From CAZEAC01 sp964510065 (lineage in GTDB: Bacteria; Bdellovibrionota_C; UBA2361; CAIXSY01), in NCBI GenBank assembly GCA_964510065.1, contig CAZEAC010000018.1, positions 1-64,000 on the forward strand: 64,000 bases of DNA, in the 5' to 3' direction. This document shows positions 27,003-35,791 of the stretch, piece by piece. The position numbers and the translations under genes are program-made. Position 1 is the first letter of the stretch. Every line of letters begins with the position of its first letter. Under the pieces are notes generated by a model. The model saw only the letters and a list, made by a program, of their open reading frames with translations, had not been told where the DNA came from and ran no database searches.

Positions 27003-28469
27003 TCACGGCACTTCCGCGACAATGCAATAATCCTGGTATCCATATACTAATGAATTGAGCTGCTCGATATTTTTGTTAAGCGCGCTTATTGAATCGCGCC
27101 AGCGCGGCGACATAAATTCTTCAAGGGGAATGCGCTGGAGCTGGCCACCTTCAGCCACAGGCGAAAGCTTTCGAATTTCCACGGTGCGAAGCCCCGCAAG
27201 ATTCATCGCGTACTCAAGAGTATCCGGATGCAACGGCCAAACATGCGTGGGATCGCGGAAATAATTCGACGAAAGCGCCAAGAGCGATTGCGGGTTAATC
27301 GTTTCGAAAATTATCCGACCACCAGATACCACCTTTTTCATGCAGCTCGCAAAAAGATCACGGAGCTGATCGCGAGTCAGATGTTCCACAACTTGCACAG
27401 CAATAACACCGGCGAGACTTTTATCCGGGAGTCCGCGAAGGTGCTCCAAACCATCACCTAATCGCGCGTCAACGCCCTGAACCTTCGCGCGCTGCACCAT
27501 CGCTTGATCAAGGTCCACGCAGTAGGAGGTGATTCCAGCTTTTGAGAAAAGCAGCTGCAACTCGCCGCGACCACCTCCGATTTCGAGTACCGGCTTATCC
27601 ACGGCATTAAAAAATTGCGGATAGATTTCGAGACGCTTAGAGATTTCCTGCTCACTCCCGCGGTATCGATTCTCAAGCAGTAAGTACGAAAAATCCGGCG
27701 AGGTCTCGTGCGAAACTGATTTGGTCTGAGCAAAACCTACTGCGTCATGCGCCAAGCTCTTTGGCAATCCCGCGAGAATCGCCTCGATGCCACGAACCAC
27801 TGAATCCAATGTCTTAAGCTGCGCAGCATGCACAGCCGTCTGCTCCTGCACGGTACCAATAGATCGCTGCACCGCCTCGCCGAATCGCCGCTCGATCATC
27901 CGCATCGAAGCAGTCTGTTCATCATTGATGCGCTCAATACGCTCGAGCGCCTTGGTAACGTCATAGTCAATTTTCCGGATCAGTTCCCAGAAATTTGCGC
28001 CGTCACGGGCATCGATATACTTGGCACTGTCGTTAAGAAAACGAACAACATGGGCTTGATACTCACGCTCACGTTCAAAATACTGTCGCAATACTCGGTT
28101 CCAGAGAAATGAAAGCAGCTTCCGTTTTACCGTGACCACAAGCTTGCCGATCAGGCCCGGGCGATGCGAAACAATCTTCTCCAATTCAAGCTCGGTACTG
28201 TAGCTGTAATGAGTATTGAGGTAGCGCAGCTCTTCAGAGTTAAGCAGCTCACCTGACTTACGCGCGTTCTGCGGATCAATTTGCGCATCGGCAGCCTTAA
28301 ACACACGGCGTCTGTCGCGAAACTTTTCGGCATCCTGAGAGATCCTCGCGCGAATCTGCTCCATGAGCTGTCGGACATCCGGCTTCGCGCCGATCTCCTG
28401 CTCTACTTTGCGCGCAGCGTTTCCGTCCGCGGCGCTGCCGCTCTGCGTGCGCGAGATCTGTGCTGACAT
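27003..28469 (-). CDS. Coiled-coil SAM methyltransferase of a glycan cluster
   Basis: The 488-residue protein has a long helical, charged N-terminal half (about residues 1-260). This includes FWELIRKIDYDVTKALERIERIN, probably a coiled coil. A class I methyltransferase domain follows, with motif I LEIGGGRGELQLLF, acidic YCVDLDQ, and AGVIAVQVVEHL. The layout resembles methyltransferases that cap or regulate O-antigen-type chains, where the coiled coil acts as a length ruler (known family analogy, not proven here). The start at 28469 has AAGG upstream; an ATG six codons earlier is possible. Confidence 0.82.
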   Translation of the reverse strand: MSAQISRTQSGSAADGNAARKVEQEIGAKPDVRQLMEQIRARISQDAEKFRDRRRVFKAADAQIDPQNARKSGELLNSEELRYLNTHYSYSTELELEKIVSHRPGLIGKLVVTVKRKLLSFLWNRVLRQYFEREREYQAHVVRFLNDSAKYIDARDGANFWELIRKIDYDVTKALERIERINDEQTASMRMIERRFGEAVQRSIGTVQEQTAVHAAQLKTLDSVVRGIEAILAGLPKSLAHDAVGFAQTKSVSHETSPDFSYLLLENRYRGSEQEISKRLEIYPQFFNAVDKPVLEIGGGRGELQLLFSKAGITSYCVDLDQAMVQRAKVQGVDARLGDGLEHLRGLPDKSLAGVIAVQVVEHLTRDQLRDLFASCMKKVVSGGRIIFETINPQSLLALSSNYFRDPTHVWPLHPDTLEYAMNLAGLRTVEIRKLSPVAEGGQLQRIPLEEFMSPRWRDSISALNKNIEQLNSLVYGYQDYCIVAEVP

Positions 28470-28708
28470 TGGCCTTGTTTCACCCATAAAAGGTACAGAA
28501 TAGTAGCTTTCCTTGGGCTATAATGCAAACGAGGAAAATAGGTACCTACCTAATGAAGCTTTGCCCTTCGCAAAGCACGGCGCGGGCCGGATCAAATCAA
28601 GCTATTCGCGGCGCCGCCGGAGGCAGAGAGCCTCTGTAAATTCCTCTGTTGAGAATACTTGCCCCGTGGTACTTCATATCCCAACTTTTACGCCGATTGT
28701 TACATTTT

Positions 28709-29878
28709 ATGAATATTGCCTTTTCAAATACCCTCGCAAAAGCTGGGGCGCTTTCACTTGCTACCTGCATTTTCTCTGGGACCGGCTCGAACTCTCGTGC
28801 CGCTGAATTCACGGTTACTCCGGAGCCCGCGCTTAAGATGTCCTATCCAAGCATTCCGGGTAATAGGTACCAACTCTATTCATCACCGGATCTCACTACC
28901 TGGAGCGCAAGAAGCGAAATTCGCCGGAGTGACAGCAGCAACGATATGTTTGTAGTGACTACCCAGGGAGAACCATCTCGCTTCTTCAAAGTACTGGAAC
29001 ACGGTCCCGACCTCTCTCAATATATCGTGGGTCTTAACGAAATCTCCCTTAAAACAGCTTCTATCTTATTTGACGAGAGCGCCATCAGGGTAAGTGGTGT
29101 CCGCGTAAATAGCAGAGATTTTACTTTTGATGACTACCTTACATTAACGTATTCATTTGATCCTAAGACTCAGGGACTTGTCCCTTCTAATCTTGTCGCC
29201 TACAAAAACCTTGGTATAGTCACAACTCCAGGGATTCGCTTTTTCATCAAAGACTCTCCTGGCGCACTTACCTTAACTAACGGCGCAGCAGTTCTAAATG
29301 AAAATATCGTTCACTCAATTACCACTACTGGACAGGTATTTACCGTTACCTTAAAAGCCGGCCAAGTGTTCGGGTTTACCACCTACAACAATAGCGACGA
29401 ATTGAATCTAACCGCATTTAACGCACGTGGAGCAATACGACAGCAGTATGTGGTCCCCCAGCTTTCCAATTTTTACCATAGCTCAATCGAAGCGTTTGAA
29501 GACGGGATCTACTCATTTAGGCTGGCACCTCGCAACTCAACAAGCGCGACATTTAATATTAAGTTCAAGAACTGCAATGCTCAAAACTTAACCGTTCTCC
29601 GTGCGGGCGACTTACTCTCTGCTCAGATTTCAGAGCTGCACAATGATTACCGCAAGTTTGCTATCGATCTGCAACTCGGCAGCACTCTTCGTCTTAACGG
29701 CCCCGGCAGTGGCGCTTCCCTCGATATCTTCGACTCGAGTGGCAGCAGGCGTGACGGCCGTTCGGGCTCCGGAGACTTGGTTTTCACCGCCGCTAAAACC
29801 GAACGCTACTATATTGTATTTTACCAGACTCAGTTTTCGTCAGCCTCGTACTCAAGCCCGGCAAGAGTTTCGCAATGA
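28709..29878 (+). CDS. Secreted protein with PPC-like beta domains
   Basis: The product (389 aa from ATG 28709) has an N-terminal export signal. A first domain, around MSYPSIPGNRYQLYSSPDLTTWS, resembles repeat modules of secreted proteins of environmental bacteria. Two later regions (GQVFTVTLKAGQVFGFTTYN and YRKFAIDLQLGSTLRLN, followed by ASLDIFDSSGSRRD and YYIVF) have the pattern of bacterial pre-peptidase C-terminal domains. No protease domain is present. The upstream 220 bp include a TATAAT at 28519 without a good -35 partner. Function is unknown; a surface or extracellular binding role is likely. Confidence 0.65.
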   Translation: MNIAFSNTLAKAGALSLATCIFSGTGSNSRAAEFTVTPEPALKMSYPSIPGNRYQLYSSPDLTTWSARSEIRRSDSSNDMFVVTTQGEPSRFFKVLEHGPDLSQYIVGLNEISLKTASILFDESAIRVSGVRVNSRDFTFDDYLTLTYSFDPKTQGLVPSNLVAYKNLGIVTTPGIRFFIKDSPGALTLTNGAAVLNENIVHSITTTGQVFTVTLKAGQVFGFTTYNNSDELNLTAFNARGAIRQQYVVPQLSNFYHSSIEAFEDGIYSFRLAPRNSTSATFNIKFKNCNAQNLTVLRAGDLLSAQISELHNDYRKFAIDLQLGSTLRLNGPGSGASLDIFDSSGSRRDGRSGSGDLVFTAAKTERYYIVFYQTQFSSASYSSPARVSQ

Positions 29879-30000
29879 GCTACCTCCGGAGTTCCGAGAA
29901 AAGCTCGTGATACTTGTCGACGACAGCACATTTTCGAACTATCGTGGCTTAGATACTTGGTCGGCTAATGTTGAAGCTACCGCGGCAAGAGATTGACTCG

Positions 30001-30369
30001 ATGGTTAGTAACAAAGCTCGTCGTGCTCAAATAGAGGCAAAACGATCGCAGCAAAGGCTCAAGCAAGAGCACGCTCGAGTGATGAGCATGCCTGAAGCTG
30101 TCCGTGTCAATGTCACCCTCCTGTCGTCATCTAATAGTTATGGAGTACCTGAATTTGTTCGACGAGGATATTACGTCGATGTCGCATTTACCTGCAAAGA
30201 TTGCGGCAGTGAAGAGGCCTGGACTGCCCGTCAACAAAAATGGTGGTACGAAGTAGCGAAGGGGAATATTGACTCAACTGCGAACAGATGCCGAGCGTGT
30301 CGGAAAAAGGAGCGTGACCGCAAGAAAGAAGCACGAATGAGGAGCGGCCACAGCAAGGATTCAGAGTGA
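30001..30369 (+). CDS. Small zinc-ribbon protein, 122 aa
   Basis: A basic N-terminal part (KARRAQIEAKRSQQRLKQ) is followed by a zinc-ribbon with CKDCG and CRAC as the two knuckles. Between them is the WTARQQKWWYEVAKG signature, as in the probable zinc-ribbon family found next to unknown domains in many bacteria. A role in nucleic-acid or protein binding is possible; none is demonstrated. An in-frame ATG at 29968 is an alternative start. It is separated from the next gene by 86 bp. Confidence 0.65.
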   Translation: MVSNKARRAQIEAKRSQQRLKQEHARVMSMPEAVRVNVTLLSSSNSYGVPEFVRRGYYVDVAFTCKDCGSEEAWTARQQKWWYEVAKGNIDSTANRCRACRKKERDRKKEARMRSGHSKDSE

Positions 30370-30455
30370 GAGCTGGCGTCTTATAAAGCAGCTTATTCGG
30401 CTCAAGGAAACTATCGAGGCAGCCGACTTTCAAAATTTGAGGAACATACATTACT

Positions 30456-30914
30456 TTGCTTAAAAAGCTTCTCGCCAAACTATTCCATCGCGAGGCCTCG
30501 AAGATTCGCGACATAAAGAGCGCCCTTGAGCTGGCCAAAGGGATCCGCGACCCAAATGACCGCTTCGCGACTATTATCATGGACTACCCACTGCTCGTCG
30601 ACCTGGCAAAAGCTTACATCGAAGCAAAAGATTGGGACTCCGCGCAAGAAATCGTCAGGACCTGCTTCGCCCTTCGCGATGAATATCACCTATGGGGTGG
30701 AAATCGCGAAGCTTTTCTTATTGAACGGCTCGCCACAGAATTCTCAAAAAACGGTCGAGAAGATATCGCCAAGCATATCGCCACAAAAGTAAAAAATTTC
30801 GAGGCCGGTATTCCCCCTCAAATGCTGAGTACCGTTTCAAATCTTGAAGAGATGGGCCTCACCAAAGTAATTGAACAGATAAAGCGCGACCGAGAAAAAG
30901 AGCGTAACCGGTAA
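30456..30914 (+). CDS. Helical-repeat protein of unknown function, 152 aa
   Basis: The sequence is almost entirely helical, with a TPR-like pattern: LVDLAKAYIEAKDWDSAQEIVRT, FLIERLATEFSKNGREDIAKHIA and a third charged helix at the end. The N-terminus (LLKKLLAKLFHRE) is amphipathic. The only start that keeps this helix is a TTG at 30456, with GAGGAA about 15 bases upstream, so the start is uncertain. I infer a small protein-interaction module; no partner is evident. Confidence 0.55.
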   Translation: MLKKLLAKLFHREASKIRDIKSALELAKGIRDPNDRFATIIMDYPLLVDLAKAYIEAKDWDSAQEIVRTCFALRDEYHLWGGNREAFLIERLATEFSKNGREDIAKHIATKVKNFEAGIPPQMLSTVSNLEEMGLTKVIEQIKRDREKERNR

Positions 30915-30928
30915 CCGAACCGTACGCG

Positions 30929-31108
30929 AGAGCATGTTATGAACTTTTTTCCGTCGCGAGAGACCCAAGTCGCATTAGAATGCGAGACGGCCGCCGGAGC
31001 GAGCGCGGAGCAAGCCTATCAGGCTTGCGAGTACTCGCGACTAGGCCAACGACGCAGTCTAATGCGAATTGGGGCTCGTAGCAGGAGAAAAGTTCATAAC
31101 ATGCTCTA
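30929..31108. repeat. Family A foldback element, copy 3 (complete, inverted)
   Basis: This 180-bp copy is the reverse complement of the 1532-1712 copy with scattered changes (for example CGTG to CATG in both terminal repeats, a compensating pair that keeps the hairpin). Its right end supplies the TAG stop codon of the LCCL protein gene (31106-31108), exactly as copy 1 does for ispD. Its left end lies 14 bp after the stop of the 152-aa gene, so it sits between two convergent genes. Confidence 0.88.
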
Positions 31109-32128
31109 AGGGACGAATATAAAGCTTCCTCCCCACACCCCGTATGATTGACTCGCAATTCCGTTTCGCGTGCTACCCATGTAGCTCGCTGCGCCTGGTT
31201 TAATCTGAATTGTTACCGCGCCGCCAGTCGCGAGGGCGATTCGCCCCGCATGAACCGCCGCGGTGCAAATTGAGCTGTCATAGGTGTACAAGTCGGTACC
31301 CCAAATGGAGTCCGTTTGACCAACGCCATTACCGCAATAAAAAGTAAAGGTCTGATCAAGGTAGGTATAAAGCGGACCAGCATCTTGGGTATGGCGAATC
31401 TCGGGAACCGTATTGGTAATTAGCTGCGCGCCTGAATCAATATCGAGAAACACATAACTGGTCGGATACGACCCGTAAAAGAAGCTCTGTACGTTATTTC
31501 TATATGACCCAGTGTACCTTCCCTGAGCTCCAAGGATCTTAATTTTTACGTTACCGCCAACACCACGCTGGAACAGACCAAGATGAACAGCCGCAACACA
31601 GAGCGGAGAGTCAGTCGTATAGATGTCATGACCATATATAGAGCCGAAACTCCCACTTGGATTCGCCGGGCAGAAGTAAAGATACTCGCCACCAAAATTA
31701 GCTGCGATACTTGTCGCATTCTGATTCCAAGCCACTGTTACCGCATTCGGAAGCGGAACCGCTGGTGTTGCAACTGGACTAGGCGTCGCGCTTGGCTTAG
31801 GACTTGCACCAATCCCGGCGCAGATCTTCGAATTGGCTTTTAGTGCTCGGCGCAATTTCTTGAGCTTTGCTTTAAGCCGATTCTTCTTTTCCGAGGAGAG
31901 TCCTTTCTTTTTAAGTTGCAATGCAGTCGACGCGACCTCACTTGAAGTCGGAATGAATATCCCATTTTTACGAAGTGTTCCCGCTGTCCAAACGCCATTA
32001 ATATTAGCGCACCTGGCTTTATTGATAGTGAGCACCGTCCCGGGATCTACTGCAACACCAGGTGCCGCAGATGCACCTGAGGCAAAGGTTAAAAAAAGAG
32101 CCAGCAGAAAGTTTAATTTTTTGTTCAT
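31106..32128 (-). CDS. Secreted protein with two LCCL-like domains
   Basis: The 340-residue protein has a signal peptide (1-22), a Lys/Arg-rich helical segment (about 72-100), a Pro/Ser/Thr linker (108-127) and two repeated domains (about 137-235 and 240-340). Each domain shows the LCCL pattern: a YxFCP or FYCG start, GHDIYTTDSPLCVAAVHLG or GTDLYTYDSSICTAAVHAG, and RNNVQS or RNGIAS. LCCL domains are known in eukaryotic secreted and parasite surface proteins and also occur in bacteria. The stop codon lies in the terminal repeat of a family A element. Function is unknown; surface carbohydrate or lipid binding is possible. Confidence 0.78.
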   Translation of the reverse strand: MNKKLNFLLALFLTFASGASAAPGVAVDPGTVLTINKARCANINGVWTAGTLRKNGIFIPTSSEVASTALQLKKKGLSSEKKNRLKAKLKKLRRALKANSKICAGIGASPKPSATPSPVATPAVPLPNAVTVAWNQNATSIAANFGGEYLYFCPANPSGSFGSIYGHDIYTTDSPLCVAAVHLGLFQRGVGGNVKIKILGAQGRYTGSYRNNVQSFFYGSYPTSYVFLDIDSGAQLITNTVPEIRHTQDAGPLYTYLDQTFTFYCGNGVGQTDSIWGTDLYTYDSSICTAAVHAGRIALATGGAVTIQIKPGAASYMGSTRNGIASQSYGVWGGSFIFVP

Positions 32129-32324
32129 ATATGACCAACGCGGAAAGTTTTTGGAGTGGCAGATGATATCAGGAGCCAGCCCTCGATTCAAGCTTAAAGA
32201 CAGTGGACGCACGGTCATCGTCAATCTAAGAAAAAAAATTTTATCTTGAGCATTCTAACGTTCACCGAATAACGCGCATGTAAAGTAGTTACACAATCAC
32301 AAGTCGCGCCCCCCTTACGAACAA

Positions 32325-33290
32325 CTAACTAAATCGTGAGCTCACTCCAAGATAGAAGCTGACATCAACCGTGCCGTCGCCGGGCACGGGATTCTCACGA
32401 AGACAAAGCTCCAGCACTGTGGCCGCGCTTACATCAACCTTCATGCCGGCATCGAGGTACATAAAATAGTCCGGATGCGTCTCAATGTTTCGAGCGGACC
32501 CCGATCCCGAATAGATTCCAAGTAGCGCCGATGTCGACTCCAATAATTCATACTCAACCGTGGCGAATCCCTCGAGGTGAAAGGGTCGAAATTCGACATT
32601 TGCGGTTTCAGTATCGGTAAAATAGATTCCAGATAATCCCCAGTAACCAAGCATCTTGCCCCAACGCTTAGAACCGAGCCCGCCAATTAGTAAATCAACT
32701 CCCTCGTTGCCATATTCGTCCTTTGCGCTAGGGAGTCCAAGCTCAGCGCGAAACGCCCACGCGGGAGCATGCTCAGACCCCGCGCTTACCTGGTGCTTCA
32801 CGCCAAACGAAACAATCCCAAGCGAAACACCTTCATCTTCAAAATTAAAGCTCGAGCCATCATCATTGGTGCCAGCGATTTGGTAGCTGTCGTCGTCAAG
32901 GCTATCGCGATCACCTTTGGGGAGCGAAAAGATGCGGTGCCACGACTCAATCAAATTATCGAGCGCGCCACCAGCCCGTGAAACGATCGGCGCTTTGACA
33001 CCGACTTGCGTCTCCGAACTTACCGCGAGATTGAACTGAAGCGGCACGGTCACTGTTTCAAGATCAACTACATAACTATCTTCAAGGATCGAGGTCGACG
33101 ACCATGCCGCCGAAAAGCGAAACTCATAGGCCTCAATAATTTCAGGAGAAAGCGCGCTTGAGGAGAGGTGAAATTGATCAAAAAAGTACTGGTTCTCAAG
33201 CTCTATCGGCCCTCTTTTCCAGTTTTCTGCCCATGCTCGCGGCACAAGGCATGCGACCACGAACAAAAAGCCAAAAAGAGCTCGCTTCAT
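32325..33290 (-). CDS. DUF3187-like outer-membrane or periplasmic protein
   Basis: The 321-residue protein has a signal peptide (1-21) and alternating beta strands ending in aromatic FxxxxSSRFS, consistent with an outer-membrane beta barrel. LESWHRIFSLPKGDR-like spacing (here ESWHRIFSLPKGDRDS) and the GG-ALDNLI segment match the DUF3187 pattern. No function is known for the family. The ATG overlaps the DUF192 gene stop codon by 4 bp, so it is the last gene of an etfB-etfA-DUF192-DUF3187 operon. Confidence 0.72.
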   Translation of the reverse strand: MKRALFGFLFVVACLVPRAWAENWKRGPIELENQYFFDQFHLSSSALSPEIIEAYEFRFSAAWSSTSILEDSYVVDLETVTVPLQFNLAVSSETQVGVKAPIVSRAGGALDNLIESWHRIFSLPKGDRDSLDDDSYQIAGTNDDGSSFNFEDEGVSLGIVSFGVKHQVSAGSEHAPAWAFRAELGLPSAKDEYGNEGVDLLIGGLGSKRWGKMLGYWGLSGIYFTDTETANVEFRPFHLEGFATVEYELLESTSALLGIYSGSGSARNIETHPDYFMYLDAGMKVDVSAATVLELCLRENPVPGDGTVDVSFYLGVSSRFS

Positions 33291-33790
33291 GAGTGCGGGA
33301 TCTCTCCCTCTATCCGCAACTTGGCACCTTTCTTAATTCCTACCAATTGCGCCGTACCACCTCGCAGCTCTATGACATAGCGGCTCGGCGCGTCTACGGA
33401 TCGTCCCTCGAGGGTAAGCGGAGGGACATTCTCGAGCACTCCGACGACGTCCATCGCATTATTTACAAAGATCATATCCAGCGTCAGGTAGGTATCTTTC
33501 ATCCAAAAACGTTGTACCGACTCCGCCGGGAACACAAAGATCATTCCGCGATTAGCATCGAGTGATTTACGGTACATCAGTCCGAGCTGCCGCTTGGGCT
33601 CGCTATCCGCAACCTCCAGTTTGAACGCAGTACTTAACTTTCCTGCGACTTCAAAGCGCACCGTGGCAAGCGTTCGCGAAGCAACGTGCCGACTAAAAGC
33701 GACGCCTGCGATAACTAGGACACCGATAAGACCGACAAGAAAACAGATTTCACGAAGGTTCGAGCGGCGTCTTCGTTCGTTACTGCCCAT
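33287..33790 (-). CDS. DUF192-family protein with N-terminal membrane anchor
   Basis: The 167-residue protein has a basic N-terminus and one membrane segment (about residues 17-33). A DUF192 domain follows: ADSEPKRQLGLMYRKSLDANRGMIFVF, FWMKDTYLTLDMIFV, and ELRGGTAQLVGIKKG near the end. The structure of the family is known but its function is not. It starts 5 bp after etfA and overlaps the DUF3187 gene, which places an exported domain in an electron-transfer operon. Confidence 0.87.
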   Translation of the reverse strand: MGSNERRRRSNLREICFLVGLIGVLVIAGVAFSRHVASRTLATVRFEVAGKLSTAFKLEVADSEPKRQLGLMYRKSLDANRGMIFVFPAESVQRFWMKDTYLTLDMIFVNNAMDVVGVLENVPPLTLEGRSVDAPSRYVIELRGGTAQLVGIKKGAKLRIEGEIPHS

Positions 33791-33795
33791 GCTGC

Positions 33796-34767
33796 TTACC
33801 CCTTCCCCTTTTGCACGGCCTCGGTAAGTTTCGGCACGGCATCAAACAGGTCAGCTACCAATCCATAATCGGCAATTTCAAAAATGGGTGCTTCCGAATC
33901 CTTGTTAATTGCCGCAATTACTTTGGAATCTTTCATTCCCGCAAGATGCTGAATCGCTCCTGATATGCCGACGGCTATGTAAAGCTGCGGGGCCACGACC
34001 TTCCCGGTCTGGCCGACCTGCCAATCATTGGGAGCGTACCCTGAGTCCACCGCGGCGCGAGACGCACCAACCGCAGCGCCGAGTGCATCGGCTAATGGGT
34101 AGATATATTTCTGAAAGTTTTCAGATGAAGCCATCGCGCGCCCGCCGCTAACGACAATTGCCGCATCACCAAGCTCGGGGCGACTTCCCGAAGCAAGCGC
34201 ATATGCCACCACCTCTCCTTTTTGAGCCGGTTCGGGAATTCCTGAAAGCTCGACCACAGATCCATTCTTCGATCCCCGTGGCGCCGGAGCAAACGCGGTG
34301 CTACGAACGGTGACAATCTTCTTCGCGCCTTCGAGCGCAACATCGGCAAATACGTTACCGGCGTACATCGGACGGCGAAGAGAACCATCGGCGTTTATTG
34401 CAACAATATCCGACGCCTGCGCGGCATCAAGAAGGCCTGCAAGAAACGGGGCAAGATCCTTTCCTGTACTGGTCGCTGCGGCGACAACGGTATCGGCGCC
34501 GCAATCTTCGAAAGACTTTTTTAGGGCCTGCGCATATACAGGTGCAATATATTTTTCAAAGCGTGAATCCTCGCTGAAATAAACCTTTGAAATGCCGAAA
34601 TGTAAGATCTCTTCTGCGGCAGATCGCGACCCACCACCGAGGGCAACGCCAACAATATCACCCTTGCCCCATTTGCCCTTTAGCTCAAGGGCAACACTGA
34701 GCGCTGCGAGCGACGCCTTGGGAAGTTTGCCGCTCGTATGTTGGATAAAAAGTAAAATATTTCCCAT
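33796..34767 (-). CDS. etfA: Electron transfer flavoprotein alpha subunit
   Basis: EtfA with EtfB carries electrons from acyl-CoA dehydrogenases to the quinone pool via ETF-quinone oxidoreductase. The 323-residue protein has the C-terminal FAD-binding signature VGQTGKVVAPQLYIAVGISGAIQH, followed by KVIAAINKDSEAPIF and ADYGLVADLFDAVP. The alpha-domain ATG shares its A with the etfB TAA stop codon (TAATG). A link to fatty-acid or propionate oxidation is consistent with the mutase and carboxylase genes elsewhere in the window. Confidence 0.95.
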   Translation of the reverse strand: MGNILLFIQHTSGKLPKASLAALSVALELKGKWGKGDIVGVALGGGSRSAAEEILHFGISKVYFSEDSRFEKYIAPVYAQALKKSFEDCGADTVVAAATSTGKDLAPFLAGLLDAAQASDIVAINADGSLRRPMYAGNVFADVALEGAKKIVTVRSTAFAPAPRGSKNGSVVELSGIPEPAQKGEVVAYALASGSRPELGDAAIVVSGGRAMASSENFQKYIYPLADALGAAVGASRAAVDSGYAPNDWQVGQTGKVVAPQLYIAVGISGAIQHLAGMKDSKVIAAINKDSEAPIFEIADYGLVADLFDAVPKLTEAVQKGKG

Positions 34768-35516
34768 TAGAGTACCTTGGCCTCCTCTTTAAGCGCCTTG
34801 TAGAGGGCATCGACAGAGTCGAGCTTCTTGCCACCCTGACGCTTTCCGGGCGCATTCATCTTCAAAACTTTCACTCGCAGCTCCGCCTTTACACCAATAG
34901 CATCGAGAGTGATCTCCTCTAATGGCTTCTTCTTCGCCTTCATAATTCCAGGAAGCGGCGCATAGCGCGGCGTATTCAGTCGCAAATCAGTACTGATCAC
35001 GCATGGAATTGGGACTTTTACGGTTTCAAGCCCGCCATCGACTTCACGAGTGACAGTGGCATGTGCAGAGTCAAGTTCGACCTTTGATGCAAAACAGGCT
35101 TGCGGAAGTCCAAGCCGCGCCGCAACAAGCTGCGCAGTTTGACTGGCATCAGAATCTATCGCTTGCTTTCCAAGGATCACCAATCCAAACCCGCCCCTCT
35201 TGTAGATTTCACAAATCGCCCGCGAGGCCAGATCCGAATCAATCGGACCATCATGCTTTACCAAGATTCCCGAATCGGCTCCCATCGCCATTGTGTAGCG
35301 AAGCTGCGTCTGCGCGTCGGCGTGACCGATTGTAGCTACTACGACTTCTTGGGCTTTACCTGCCTCCTTTAACTTTAGAGCCTCTTCGACCGCAATCTCA
35401 TCGAAAGGATTTACAATCCATTTAACACCTTCGGTCTCTATCCCCGAACCATCGGCTTTGACCTTGATCTTCGCTTCGTAGTCGGGCACCCGTTTAATTG
35501 GAACCAGTATTTTCAT
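34767..35516 (-). CDS. etfB: Electron transfer flavoprotein beta subunit
   Basis: The 249-residue protein begins MKILVPIKRVPDYEAKIKV and has NPFDEIAVEEALKLKEAG, GADSGILV and LGKQAIDSDASQTAQLVAARLG, all diagnostic for EtfB, which binds AMP and docks dehydrogenases. It is the first gene of the etfBA-DUF192-DUF3187 operon; the 275 bp upstream should hold the promoter. Confidence 0.95.
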   Translation of the reverse strand: MKILVPIKRVPDYEAKIKVKADGSGIETEGVKWIVNPFDEIAVEEALKLKEAGKAQEVVVATIGHADAQTQLRYTMAMGADSGILVKHDGPIDSDLASRAICEIYKRGGFGLVILGKQAIDSDASQTAQLVAARLGLPQACFASKVELDSAHATVTREVDGGLETVKVPIPCVISTDLRLNTPRYAPLPGIMKAKKKPLEEITLDAIGVKAELRVKVLKMNAPGKRQGGKKLDSVDALYKALKEEAKVL

Positions 35517-35791
35517 GTCAATAAATCCTTAATGTGCCTGGTACGTTACAAAAGTAGCAGGCATCCTCGCAAGGTAGAAGTCTCAAACGTGTGCTGTTTG
35601 AAATAGTCGGTTTTGGATATAAGGTTCCAGATCTGCTTGGTTTTTTTGTAGAGATCCCCTCATTTTTGCCTTACAAATAAATTCCGGAAACTTTCTCTGA
35701 ATATCAACGAACAGCTAGGTGCTAGCTTTTTGCTCAGCGCAATACCCAATCGTGGTTTGGGCCGATCAAAAATTAACGTGGAGTGGCTCAG

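Noticed and set aside
28519..28524. TATAAT as a promoter for the secreted protein at 28709
   Set aside because: No acceptable -35 element lies 16-18 bp upstream, so the box may be chance. It is mentioned only in the gene entry.
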